Assembly (NCBI GenBank): GCA_937872175.1 | Contig: CALMPI010000042.1 | Span: 1-64,000, forward strand | Direction: 5' to 3' | DNA from: an uncultured Flavobacteriales bacterium | GTDB lineage: Bacteria > Bacteroidota > Bacteroidia > Flavobacteriales_F > PHOS-HE28 | DNA: 64,000 nt | Shown here: positions 1-6,979 of the stretch, one piece after another | Layout of the letters: each line of letters begins with the position of its first letter | Numbering within the stretch: position 1 is the first letter of the stretch | Made by a program: the position numbers and the translations under genes | Notes under the pieces: model-generated | Seen by the model: only the letters and a program-made list of their open reading frames with translations | What the model was told of the DNA's origin: nothing | Database searches by the model: none

Positions 1-297
1 CCGCTCGTTCCCCGGAACCCAGTGGGTCGGCGGGGGGTGGGGGGTTGTGCGGCCGGCGCAAACCAAGAAAAGGGGCGTTCTCCCCCCCCCCCCCCCTTGT
101 GAACAACGTGTTGAAACGAATGCAAAACTGGATCAAGAAGGGCCGCATGGCTGGGGTTCCAGAGCGTTTCATGATGATCGGTGTTGGGATGCGATGATCG
201 TAAGGCCGATGGAAGGTACAACGATAGGAGCTTTCATTCGACACCCGACCTTTGATCCCATCGAATGTTCGGCATTCATCTACCGGTCCGGTGAACC
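1..297. other. Noncoding or unassigned left edge with 15-C tract
   Basis: I see no gene here that I can support. An open frame exists over 47-391, but its composition is not protein-like and it overlaps the better gene at 298. The stretch holds a run of 15 C (82-96) next to G-rich DNA at 31-46. It is visibly less GC-rich than the rest from about 110 to 297. A GACCTTTG at 247-254 is one base from the Bacteroidota -7 box TAnnTTTG and could serve the gene at 298, but no -33 TTG is placed correctly. Confidence 0.4.
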
Positions 298-696
298 ATG
301 GCGAAGAAGGGAAGCTCCGATCACCGATCATCCGCTCGTAAACAGGTGCGTGATGGCGCCGTGCAAGAGCGCGACTTCTTCGCCGACGTGATGGACGTGG
401 TGCGCCAGATCCCCCGCGGACGCGTGACGAGCTATGGCGCCATCGCACGATATCTCGGTGCGGCGCGATCGGCCCGCATCGTGGGCTATTGCATGAACAA
501 CAGCCACACGGTGAAGCCGAAGGTGCCCGCCCACCGTGTGGTGAACAGCAGCGGCCTGCTCACCGGCAAGCACCATTTCGGACCGGAGGACCGCATGCGG
601 AAGCTGTTGGAGCGCGAAGGGGTGAAGGTGAAGGATGATCAGGTGGTCGACTTCGCCCGGAGGTTCTGGGACCCGGCCAGCGAGCTCGGGCTGTGA
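298..696 (+). CDS. Alkyltransferase-like (ATL) DNA-binding protein, MGMT family
   Basis: This 132-residue protein matches the C-terminal DNA-binding domain of O6-alkylguanine-DNA alkyltransferases. The helix-turn-helix region reads IPRGRVTSYGAIARYLGAA (about residues 38-56). The active-site segment that is PCHRV in true alkyltransferases reads PAHRV here (about residue 80), so the alkyl-accepting Cys is Ala. Known ATL proteins with this change (Atl1, E. coli YbaZ) bind and flip alkylated guanine and hand it to nucleotide excision repair. That role is inferred here. The basic N-terminus of about 20 residues is not conserved in the family. It stands alone, with a 56-bp gap before the next likely start (753). 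Confidence 0.85.
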   Translation: MAKKGSSDHRSSARKQVRDGAVQERDFFADVMDVVRQIPRGRVTSYGAIARYLGAARSARIVGYCMNNSHTVKPKVPAHRVVNSSGLLTGKHHFGPEDRMRKLLEREGVKVKDDQVVDFARRFWDPASELGL

Positions 697-752
697 GGCC
701 CTGGTGGCATCCCGTGGGATCGGCTATCTTCATCCTCCGATCAGTCCCGGCC

Positions 753-1184
753 ATGGTGATGTTCGTTGCCCACGAGGATGCCGACACCCGGATCGAGGTG
801 TACCCCACGCAGCAGCTGGTTCGGCTCACGTGGAAGGAGGCCGTGCCCGGCCCGAAGTACCGGGACACCCTGCTCCGCTTGTTGGAGATCGTGCGTGCGC
901 ACGGCCTGAAGCACTGGCTCAGCGACGGGCGCCGCATGGGCCCCATCCTCTTCGCCGACCAGGCGTGGACCATGAGCGCGTACGTTCCCCTGCTGGTGGA
1001 GGCCGGCATGGCGCGCATCGCCATCGTGAGCAGCGAGGATGTCCTCAACCGGATCGCCGTGGACCGCATGGTGAACGCCACCCCGGCCGATGTGCCGTAC
1101 ACCATCGCCTTCTTCCAGGATCCCTCCATCGCCCAGCTGTGGCTGATGGACAGGGCGGGATCGGCAGCGGTGCCGGCTCGGTGA
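753..1184 (+). CDS. Hypothetical protein, possible STAS/SpoIIAA-like fold
   Basis: A soluble protein of 143 residues with no signal peptide or membrane segment. I chose the ATG at 753 over an upstream GTG at 693 because the protein-like sequence begins at VMFVAHEDADTR and the extra 20 residues look like translated intergenic DNA. The pattern (strand, helix containing KYRDTLLRLLEIVRAHGL, strand LKHWLSDGRRMG, then a second helix-strand pair) resembles the small alpha/beta proteins of Bacteroidota often called STAS or SpoIIAA-like. This is a fold impression only and no motif decides it. Function is unknown. Same strand as the mrp-nifU-kor genes that follow. Confidence 0.6.
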   Translation: MVMFVAHEDADTRIEVYPTQQLVRLTWKEAVPGPKYRDTLLRLLEIVRAHGLKHWLSDGRRMGPILFADQAWTMSAYVPLLVEAGMARIAIVSSEDVLNRIAVDRMVNATPADVPYTIAFFQDPSIAQLWLMDRAGSAAVPAR

Positions 1185-1213
1185 CCCCGTGAACAGCGCA
1201 CCACGCCGGGCGT

Positions 1214-1221
1214 TAGTTTCG
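1214..1221 (+). promoter_or_regulatory. Possible -7 promoter box of mrp
   Basis: TAGTTTCG matches 7 of 8 positions of TAnnTTTG and ends 12 nt before the ATG at 1234. No -33 TTG was found at 19-21 nt, so this is tentative. If real, it supports 1234 rather than the upstream GTG at 1189 as the start. Confidence 0.3.
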
Positions 1222-1233
1222 CGCACCCAGCCC

Positions 1234-2298
1234 ATGCCCATCACCGACGAAGCCATCCAAGCCGCCCTGTCGCGCGTCATCGAACCCGACCTCAAGAAGG
1301 ACATCCTGGCGCTTGACCTTGTGCGCGAGGTGGTCGTCGACGAGAACACGCTGCACATCACCGTGGAAGTGAGCAACCCCGCCCTCCACAGCCGCAAGCG
1401 CATGGAGGAGGCGGTCACCTTCCAGGTGAAGAAGGAACTGGGCAACGAGGTGCAGGTGCGGGTGACCGTGAACCCGCTGAGCGGTGAGCGCGCCAACGTG
1501 CGCAAAGTGCTGCCGGGCGTGAAGCACATCGTGGCGGTGGCCAGCGGCAAGGGCGGTGTGGGCAAGAGCACCATCACCGCCAACCTGGCCGCCGGGCTGG
1601 CCGCGCGCGGGCTGAAGGTGGGCCTGGTGGATGCCGACATCCACGGCCCCAGCATGCCGCTGATGTTCGATGTGCTGAAGGAACGCCCCCGCACCAGCGA
1701 GCGCGACGGGAAGCCGGTGATCGTGCCCGTGGAAGCGCATGGCGTGAAGCTGCTCAGCATCGGCTTCTTCGCCGAACCGGACCAGGCCATCGTGTGGCGC
1801 GGTCCCATGGCCAGCAAGGCCCTGGAGCAGCTCTTCAAGGACGGGGATTGGGGCGAGCTGGATGTGATGCTCGTGGACCTGCCTCCCGGCACCGGGGACA
1901 TCCACCTCAGCCTGGTGCAGGCCGTGCCCCTCACCGGCGCCATCATCGTCAGCACGCCGCAGCCCGTGGCCCTGGCCGATGCGCGCAAGGGCGTGGGCAT
2001 GTTCCGCCTGCCCAGTGTGAACGTTCCCGTCCTGGGCATCGTGGAGAACATGGCCTGGTTCACCCCGGCCGAGCTGCCCAACAACCGCTACCACATCTTC
2101 GGACAGGGTGGGGCCCGGAAGCTCGCCGAGGAGCTCGGCGTCCCCTTCCTCGGGGAGGTCCCCCTGGTGCAGAGCATCCGCGAGGCGGGGGATGTGGGCC
2201 GGCCGGCGGTCCTGCAATCCGGCACCCCGAGCGCGGCCGCGTTCACCGACCTTTGCACCGCCGTGCTGGAGCGCCTTCGCCAGCCGGTCACCGCCTGA
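1234..2298 (+). CDS. mrp: Mrp/NBP35-type Fe-S cluster carrier ATPase
   Basis: 354 residues from the ATG at 1234. The N-terminal ~80 residues are the MIP18/DUF59-type domain (ALSRVIEPDLKKDILALDLV). A deviant Walker A (GKGGVGKSTI, about residue 107) with a ParA/MinD-like ATPase domain follows. Mrp/ApbC proteins bind a 4Fe-4S cluster at the dimer interface and pass it to apoproteins. The usual C-terminal CxxC is absent. In its place is MAWFTPAELPNNRY, a form I associate with Bacteroidota homologues, so cluster ligation may differ. It lies 3 bp before a NifU-domain gene and upstream of the Fe-S enzyme korAB, which fits a cluster-delivery role. Confidence 0.92.
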   Translation: MPITDEAIQAALSRVIEPDLKKDILALDLVREVVVDENTLHITVEVSNPALHSRKRMEEAVTFQVKKELGNEVQVRVTVNPLSGERANVRKVLPGVKHIVAVASGKGGVGKSTITANLAAGLAARGLKVGLVDADIHGPSMPLMFDVLKERPRTSERDGKPVIVPVEAHGVKLLSIGFFAEPDQAIVWRGPMASKALEQLFKDGDWGELDVMLVDLPPGTGDIHLSLVQAVPLTGAIIVSTPQPVALADARKGVGMFRLPSVNVPVLGIVENMAWFTPAELPNNRYHIFGQGGARKLAEELGVPFLGEVPLVQSIREAGDVGRPAVLQSGTPSAAAFTDLCTAVLERLRQPVTA

Positions 2299-2301
2299 AC
2301 C

Positions 2302-2565
2302 ATGCCCCGCCGCGAACACAGCCAGCTCGAACAACGCGTGCAGGAAGCCCTGCGCGAGCTGCGCCCCTTCCTGGAGGCCGACGGCGGCGACATCACCCTG
2401 GAGGAGATCACTTCGGAGGGCATCGTGCGTGTCCGCTTGCATGGCGCCTGCCGCGGCTGCGCCATGAGCCCCATGACCATGAAGGCCGGGGTGGAGGAGG
2501 CCATCAAGCGCGTGGCCCCGCAGGTCAAGGCCGTGGAGGCGGTGAACATGGGCGAGGTGGTCTGA
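2302..2565 (+). CDS. NifU-like C-terminal domain Fe-S scaffold/carrier protein
   Basis: An 87-residue single-domain protein of the NifU C-terminal (Nfu) family. It shows LRPFLEADGGDITL near residue 18 and the cluster-binding CxxC in GACRGCAMS (about residues 50-53). Nfu domains carry a 4Fe-4S cluster bridged between two subunits and deliver it to target enzymes. The gene starts 3 bp after mrp and is very likely cotranscribed with it, so the pair forms a carrier module. The next gene product, KorAB, is a plausible client, though that link is inference. Confidence 0.92.
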   Translation: MPRREHSQLEQRVQEALRELRPFLEADGGDITLEEITSEGIVRVRLHGACRGCAMSPMTMKAGVEEAIKRVAPQVKAVEAVNMGEVV

Positions 2566-2638
2566 GGCCGGAACATCCGTCCCCCGGGCGTGTTCCTTCG
2601 GCAGTGACCGCCATCACGGAGCGCCTCACCCCCGCCCG

Positions 2639-2646
2639 TACCTTTG
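2639..2646 (+). promoter_or_regulatory. -7 promoter box of korA
   Basis: TACCTTTG is a perfect match to TAnnTTTG and lies 14 nt before the korA ATG at 2661. No clear TTG sits at the -33 position. It falls in the 95-bp gap after the nifU-like gene. Confidence 0.5.
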
Positions 2647-2660
2647 CCGCGCATTTTCAC

Positions 2661-4529
2661 ATGGAGAGCCCCACCCGGACGAAGACGGTCCAAGAGCGAC
2701 GCAACGTGGTGATCCTGTTCGCCGGCGACAGCGGCGATGGGATCCAGTTGACCGGCGCGCAGTTCACCGACACCAACGCGCTGTTCGGCAACGACGTCAG
2801 CACCTTCCCGAACTTCCCTGCGGAGATCCGGGCACCCCAGGGCACCATCGCCGGCGTGAGCGGCTACCAGCTCCACTTCGGCAGCACCGAGGTCTTCACC
2901 CCGGGCGACCAGGCCGATGTGCTCGTGGTGATGAACGCCGCCGCGCTGAAGGCCAACCTCGGAAAGCTCAAGCAGGGCGGCATCATCATCGCCAACAGCG
3001 ACGGCTTCGACGCCAAGAACCTGCGGCTGGCCGGCTACATCGATCGGCAGGATCCCCTCACCGACGGCACGCTCGCCAATTACACCGTGCACGCGGTGGA
3101 CGTGACGAAGATGACCCGGAACGCCCTGGCGGACACCACCCTGGGCATGAAGGAGAAGGACCGCTGCAAGAACATGTTCGTGCTCGGCTTCATCAATTGG
3201 ATGTACAGCCGCAGCCTGGACAACAGCGAACAGTTCCTCGCACAGAAGTTCGGGAGGAAGCCTGAGCTGCTGGAGGCCAACCGCAAGGCCCTCCTTGCCG
3301 GCTACAACTACGGCGACACCAGCGAGACCTTCACCACCCGCTTCGAGGTGAAGCCCGCACCGCTGCCCAAGGGCACCTACCGCAGCATCACCGGCAACCA
3401 GGGCATCGCCCTCGGTCTGGTGGCCGGGGCCCAGAAGGCGGGCCTCGACCTGTTCTACGGCAGCTACCCGATCACACCGGCCAGCGACATCCTGCATGAA
3501 CTGGCCCGGCACAAGAACTTCGGTGTGCGCACCTTTCAGGCCGAGGACGAGATCGCGGCGATCTGCTCGGCCATCGGTGCCAGTTACGGCGGTGCGCTCG
3601 GCGCCACGGCGAGCAGTGGTCCCGGCATCGCGTTGAAGGGCGAAGCGATGGGCCTTGCCTTCATGTTGGAGATCCCGTTGGTGATCGTGAACGTGCAGCG
3701 CGGCGGCCCCAGCACCGGCCTGCCCACCAAGACCGAACAGGCCGACCTGTTCCAGGCGGTGCACGGTCGCAACGGCGAAGCCCCGATCCCCGTGCTCGCC
3801 GCCAGCAGCCCCACCGATTGCTTCGAGATGGCCTTCGAGGCCGTGCGCATCGCCGTGGAGCATATGACCCCTGTGATCCTGCTGAGCGACGGATACATCG
3901 CCAACGGCGCGGAACCCTGGCGGTTCCCCTCGGCCGCCGATCTGCAGGCCATCCGGCCACCCTTCGCCAGGCCCAAGGCGGAGGCGGACATGGAGAAGTT
4001 CCTCCCGTATTCGCGGGACGAGAACGGGGTGCGCCCGTGGGCCATCCCCGGCATGGCCGGCCTGCAGCACCGAATCGGGGGCATCGAGAAGGAGGACGGC
4101 ACCGGCAACATCAGCTACGATCCGTTGAACCATGAGAAGATGGTGCGTCTGCGGGCCGAGAAGGTGCGCAAGGTGGTGGAGGGCGTGCCCCCGCTCGACC
4201 TGAGCAACGGGGTGGATGGCGGGGACCTGCTGATCCTCGGCTGGGGCAGCACCTACGGGGCCATCAAGACGGCCGTGAACGAGCTATGCGCCGAGGGTCG
4301 CTGCGTGGGCCATGTCCACCTGCGCTACCTCCATCCCTTCCGCAAGGAGCTGGGCGAACTGATCTCCCGCTTCAAGCGCGTGCTGGTCCCCGAGATGAAC
4401 AGCGGCCAGCTTCGCCAGCTGATCCGCGCCGAGTACCTCGTGGACGCCAGGGGGCTCAACAAGATCCAAGGCATGCCCTTCACCGCCGCGGAGATCAAGG
4501 CCGCCGCGCTCGAACTCCTCCAGCCATGA
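2661..4529 (+). CDS. korA: 2-oxoacid:ferredoxin oxidoreductase, alpha subunit (gamma-alpha fusion)
   Basis: 622 residues. The open frame extends far upstream, but the protein begins at the ATG at 2661 (MESPTRTKTVQERR), just after a promoter box. Residues ~14-200 are the gamma domain (VVILFAGDSGDGIQLTG). The alpha domain follows, with GNQGIALGLVAGAQKAGLD and YGSYPITPASDILHEL (~250-280), and a C-terminal transketolase-like part. With KorB it oxidatively decarboxylates a 2-oxoacid, most likely 2-oxoglutarate, to acyl-CoA and reduced ferredoxin. Substrate choice within the family is not decided by sequence alone. It overlaps korB by 4 bp (ATGA), so the two are translationally coupled. Confidence 0.93.
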   Translation: MESPTRTKTVQERRNVVILFAGDSGDGIQLTGAQFTDTNALFGNDVSTFPNFPAEIRAPQGTIAGVSGYQLHFGSTEVFTPGDQADVLVVMNAAALKANLGKLKQGGIIIANSDGFDAKNLRLAGYIDRQDPLTDGTLANYTVHAVDVTKMTRNALADTTLGMKEKDRCKNMFVLGFINWMYSRSLDNSEQFLAQKFGRKPELLEANRKALLAGYNYGDTSETFTTRFEVKPAPLPKGTYRSITGNQGIALGLVAGAQKAGLDLFYGSYPITPASDILHELARHKNFGVRTFQAEDEIAAICSAIGASYGGALGATASSGPGIALKGEAMGLAFMLEIPLVIVNVQRGGPSTGLPTKTEQADLFQAVHGRNGEAPIPVLAASSPTDCFEMAFEAVRIAVEHMTPVILLSDGYIANGAEPWRFPSAADLQAIRPPFARPKAEADMEKFLPYSRDENGVRPWAIPGMAGLQHRIGGIEKEDGTGNISYDPLNHEKMVRLRAEKVRKVVEGVPPLDLSNGVDGGDLLILGWGSTYGAIKTAVNELCAEGRCVGHVHLRYLHPFRKELGELISRFKRVLVPEMNSGQLRQLIRAEYLVDARGLNKIQGMPFTAAEIKAAALELLQP

Positions 4530-5569
4530 CCACCGCCTCGGAAGTGATCAACAGCAACGGCGCCCCGGCGAAGGTGGACTATGCGTCCGACCAGGAAGTG
4601 CGCTGGTGTCCGGGCTGCGGCGACTACTCCATCCTGAAGCAGGTGGAGACCGTCCTCAAGGAACAAGGGCGCCCCAAGGAGGACATCGTCTTCATCAGCG
4701 GCATCGGCTGCAGCTCGCGCTTCCCGTACTACCTGGATACGTATGGCATGCACAGCATCCACGGGCGCGCCCCCGCCATCGTCAGCGGCCTGCGCGCGGT
4801 GCGGCCGGACCTGAGCGTGTGGATGATCACCGGTGACGGCGATGCGCTCAGCATCGGTGGCAATCACCTCATCCACCTGCTGCGCCGCAACGTGGACGTG
4901 AACGTGCTGCTCTTCAACAACGAGATCTACGGCCTCACCAAGGGGCAGTACTCGCCCACCTCGCCCGAAGGCGCCGTGACGAAGAGCACGCCCATGGGCA
5001 GCGTGGACCATCCCTTCAATCCGCTGGCCCTGTGCAAGGGCGCCGATGCCACCTTCCTGGCCCGCGCCATGGACCGCGACCCCAAGCACCTGCGCGAGGT
5101 CCTGCTGGCCGCCGATGCACATCGCGGCACCAGCTTCATCGAGATCTACCAGAACTGCAACGTCTTCAACGACGGCGCCTTCGAGGTCTTCACCGAGAAG
5201 GCCAGCAAGCCCTTCCACACGCTCTTCGTGGAGCACGGCAAGCCGCTCGTCTTCGCCAATGGCATCAAGGGCATCAAGCTCGATGGCATGACCCCGGTGA
5301 TCGTGGACCTGGCCGACGGCAGCGCATCGATGGGCGACCTCTGGGTGCACGACCAGCACGACAGCTTCAAGGCCAGCATCCTGGTGCGCCTCTTCGAGGA
5401 TCCGCGCCATGAAGGGGCCATGCCGCGACCCTTCGGCCTGTTCTACGTGGCGCAGCGCCCCACCGTGGAGGAGCGCATCAACGCCCAGGTGGCCCAGGCC
5501 AGGGAGAAGAAGGGCGGGGGTGACCTGGATGCGTTGCTGCGCGGGGAGCGGACGTGGACGATCGGGTGA
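4526..5569 (+). CDS. korB: 2-oxoacid:ferredoxin oxidoreductase, beta subunit
   Basis: 347 residues, starting in the ATGA overlap with korA. It carries WCPGCGDYSIL (about residue 28, a cluster-binding Cys pair), a further Cys in GIGCSSRFPYY, and the thiamine-diphosphate motif from GDGDALSIGGNH to LLFNNEIYGLTKGQYSPTS (~residues 104-150). This subunit holds the TPP and the 4Fe-4S cluster of the enzyme. The last 318 bp (5252-5569) recur at 6595-6912 as a mutated copy. The complete gene here is therefore the working copy, and its 3' end may have been supplied by the inserted islet. Confidence 0.93.
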   Translation: MTTASEVINSNGAPAKVDYASDQEVRWCPGCGDYSILKQVETVLKEQGRPKEDIVFISGIGCSSRFPYYLDTYGMHSIHGRAPAIVSGLRAVRPDLSVWMITGDGDALSIGGNHLIHLLRRNVDVNVLLFNNEIYGLTKGQYSPTSPEGAVTKSTPMGSVDHPFNPLALCKGADATFLARAMDRDPKHLREVLLAADAHRGTSFIEIYQNCNVFNDGAFEVFTEKASKPFHTLFVEHGKPLVFANGIKGIKLDGMTPVIVDLADGSASMGDLWVHDQHDSFKASILVRLFEDPRHEGAMPRPFGLFYVAQRPTVEERINAQVAQAREKKGGGDLDALLRGERTWTIG

Positions 5570-5574
5570 ATATC

Positions 5575-5595
5575 GAACAGGCATCTTGCCTGTTC
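5575..5595. terminator. Hairpin just after korB
   Basis: An 8-bp perfect stem (GAACAGGC / GCCTGTTC) with a 5-nt loop begins 6 bp after the korB stop. There is no T tract, so it may be a weak terminator or a processing/stability hairpin, or the edge of the inserted islet. Confidence 0.35.
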
Positions 5596-5612
5596 ACTTC
5601 AAGGATCGGCCC

Positions 5613-5912
5613 TCAGAACCAAGCACTATTGTCTGCCCGCGTATCCAGCAAGGTGATCATCAGTATCCTATCCGTATCCACACGATAGATGGCTTTCACA
5701 TTCCTGTGGATCGGACCCATGCGAAGATCCGGATGCGCAGGGGACACAGGGAAGCCGTTCGGGTAGCGGAGGATCAATTCCTCGAACTCCATGACAAGGG
5801 TCAGGAACCGCTCAGCGATGCGCTCGTTCCACCGATGACGAACGAAGCCATGAATGCGCTCCAGCTGTTCGAGCGCTTCCGGCGTCCACTCAACCCTTGG
5901 CGGACCGGCCAT
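5613..5912 (-). CDS. RelE/ParE-family toxin
   Basis: 99 residues from the ATG at 5912 (an upstream start at 5960 is possible). The pattern VEWTPEALEQLERIHGFVRHRW, ERFLTLVMEFEELILRYPNGFPVSP, and the C-terminal YRVDTDRILMITLLDTRADN is that of RelE/ParE-type toxins. Family members cleave mRNA on the ribosome or inhibit gyrase, and which applies here cannot be told. It follows and overlaps its antitoxin gene by 23 bp on the same strand, the classical type II layout. The pair sits in a less GC-rich islet between korB and a decayed korB tail, which fits horizontal transfer. Confidence 0.8.
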   Translation of the reverse strand: MAGPPRVEWTPEALEQLERIHGFVRHRWNERIAERFLTLVMEFEELILRYPNGFPVSPAHPDLRMGPIHRNVKAIYRVDTDRILMITLLDTRADNSAWF

Positions 5913-6126
5913 AGCGCTTCCATACTTCTGCCGAAGGAATGGTCCTGCCTGCGTCGGCATCGGCCAAACCGCGATCGATGGAAGCTTTCTGCTCCGGGGA
6001 AAGTGTGGCGTACCAGTCCTCCGCTTCGCTGGCCTTCTTCCAATGGAGCAGCGACGCTATCATACCAGGGTCCTTAAGCTTGGTCAGCCACTCGATCAAT
6101 TCGAGCTTCATGGCGTCGGTGCTCAT
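5890..6126 (-). CDS. Antitoxin of the RelE/ParE pair
   Basis: A 78-residue, mostly helical protein (MSTDAMKLELIEWLTKLKD) with no membrane segment. The C-terminal half carries a helix followed by an extended stretch (GRTIPSAEVWKRYG) of the kind that wraps toxins of this family. It lies directly upstream of the toxin gene and overlaps its start, and the length is typical. I do not see a clear DNA-binding motif, so the family assignment rests mainly on position and length. A TACCTTTG promoter box precedes it, so the pair can be transcribed on its own. Confidence 0.72.
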   Translation of the reverse strand: MSTDAMKLELIEWLTKLKDPGMIASLLHWKKASEAEDWYATLSPEQKASIDRGLADADAGRTIPSAEVWKRYGRSAKG

Positions 6127-6145
6127 GGCTTGCGGTTCAGTGTTT

Positions 6146-6153
6146 CAAAGGTA
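6146..6153 (-). promoter_or_regulatory. -7 promoter box of the toxin-antitoxin operon
   Basis: On the minus strand this reads TACCTTTG, a perfect TAnnTTTG match, 19 nt upstream of the antitoxin ATG. No -33 TTG is visible at the usual distance. Confidence 0.5.
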
Positions 6154-6189
6154 AGTCGGTGAGCATGGACGCGACTTCTCGGTGTTGTT

Positions 6190-6594
6190 TCATTCCTCTC
6201 CGGGCCAACCCTTCCCCCAACACGGGAACACCACGGGCAGCAACGCGTTCCTGAACTCATCCCGCTTCGCTTTCGCTTCTTGCCGCTTCGCTTCCCGCTC
6301 CAACCACTCCAAGTGACGCACCTGTTCCGCAAGGTCGTTCACCAGGGACGTGGTGACCTGGGGCGTTAGCACCATACGCTGCAACTCCGCATCGCTTGTG
6401 GGCTGCATGCCGATCGAAATACTCGATCCGCCCTTGATGTTCTGACGTGATGCAGCAAACTGCTGTCCGTCCTTCCTGCCCATGCGGACCAGGTCGTACT
6501 CGCAGAGGCTGTTCAGTTTCTCTGTGAAAGCGCCGTCCTTCTCCACCACGCGCTGGTAGCTGTTCAGTTCCTTCGGGATGAGGTATACGCGGAG
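6190..6594 (-). pseudogene. 5'-truncated gene of unknown function
   Basis: On the minus strand a protein-like frame of about 134 codons runs from 6594 to its stop at 6190. It has no start of its own at the upstream end: the frame runs straight into antisense korB-tail DNA at 6595. The residues include LIPKELNSYQRVVEKDGAFTEK, then MGRKDGQQFAASRQN, and a charged helix (LEWLEREAKRQEAKAKRDEF). I do not recognise the family. It is most simply the 3' part of a gene cut when the korB tail was joined to it. An internal ATG (MGRKDGQQ) could still give a short product. Confidence 0.55.
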
Positions 6595-6912
6595 TTCGCC
6601 AACGGCACCAAGGGCATCAAGCTCGATGGCATGACCCCGGTGATCGTGGACCTGGCCGACGGCAGCGCATCGATGGGCGACCTCTGGGTGCACGACCAGC
6701 ACGACAGCTTCAAGGCCAGCATCCTGGTGCGCCTCTTCGAGGATCCGCGCCACGAGGGGGCCATGCCGCGACCCTTCGGCCTGTTCTAGGTAGCGCAGCA
6801 CCCCACCGTGCAGGAGCGGATCAACCCCCAAGTGGCCCAGGCCAGGGAGAAGAAGGGCGGGAGTGATCTGGATGCGTTGCTGCGCGGGGAGCGGACGTGG
6901 ACGATCGGGTAG
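6595..6912 (+). pseudogene. Decayed duplicate of the korB 3' end
   Basis: 318 bp aligned without a gap to korB 5252-5569, with about 15 substitutions by my reading. It has an in-frame TAG (6787-6789) where korB has TAC, several changes at coding positions, and TAG instead of TGA at the end. Homology stops abruptly at its left end. Together with korB it forms a direct repeat around the 1.0-kb islet (5570-6594). The arrangement resembles integrative elements that carry a replacement 3' end of their target gene, the displaced original end then decaying. Confidence 0.88.
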
Positions 6913-6979
6913 GCCGACAGGCGTCCAGTCGACACGGCCCACGCTGAACCTCTCCTCCGCCTTCACGTACACGGGCCTG

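Noticed and set aside
47-391. Open frame of 114 codons at the left edge
   Set aside because: It begins in G/C homopolymer DNA, lacks any protein-like pattern and overlaps the well-supported ATL gene.
1794-2660. Upstream extension of the korA frame
   Set aside because: The residues are an alternative-frame reading of mrp and the nifU-like gene. The KorA family sequence starts at 2661 after a promoter box.
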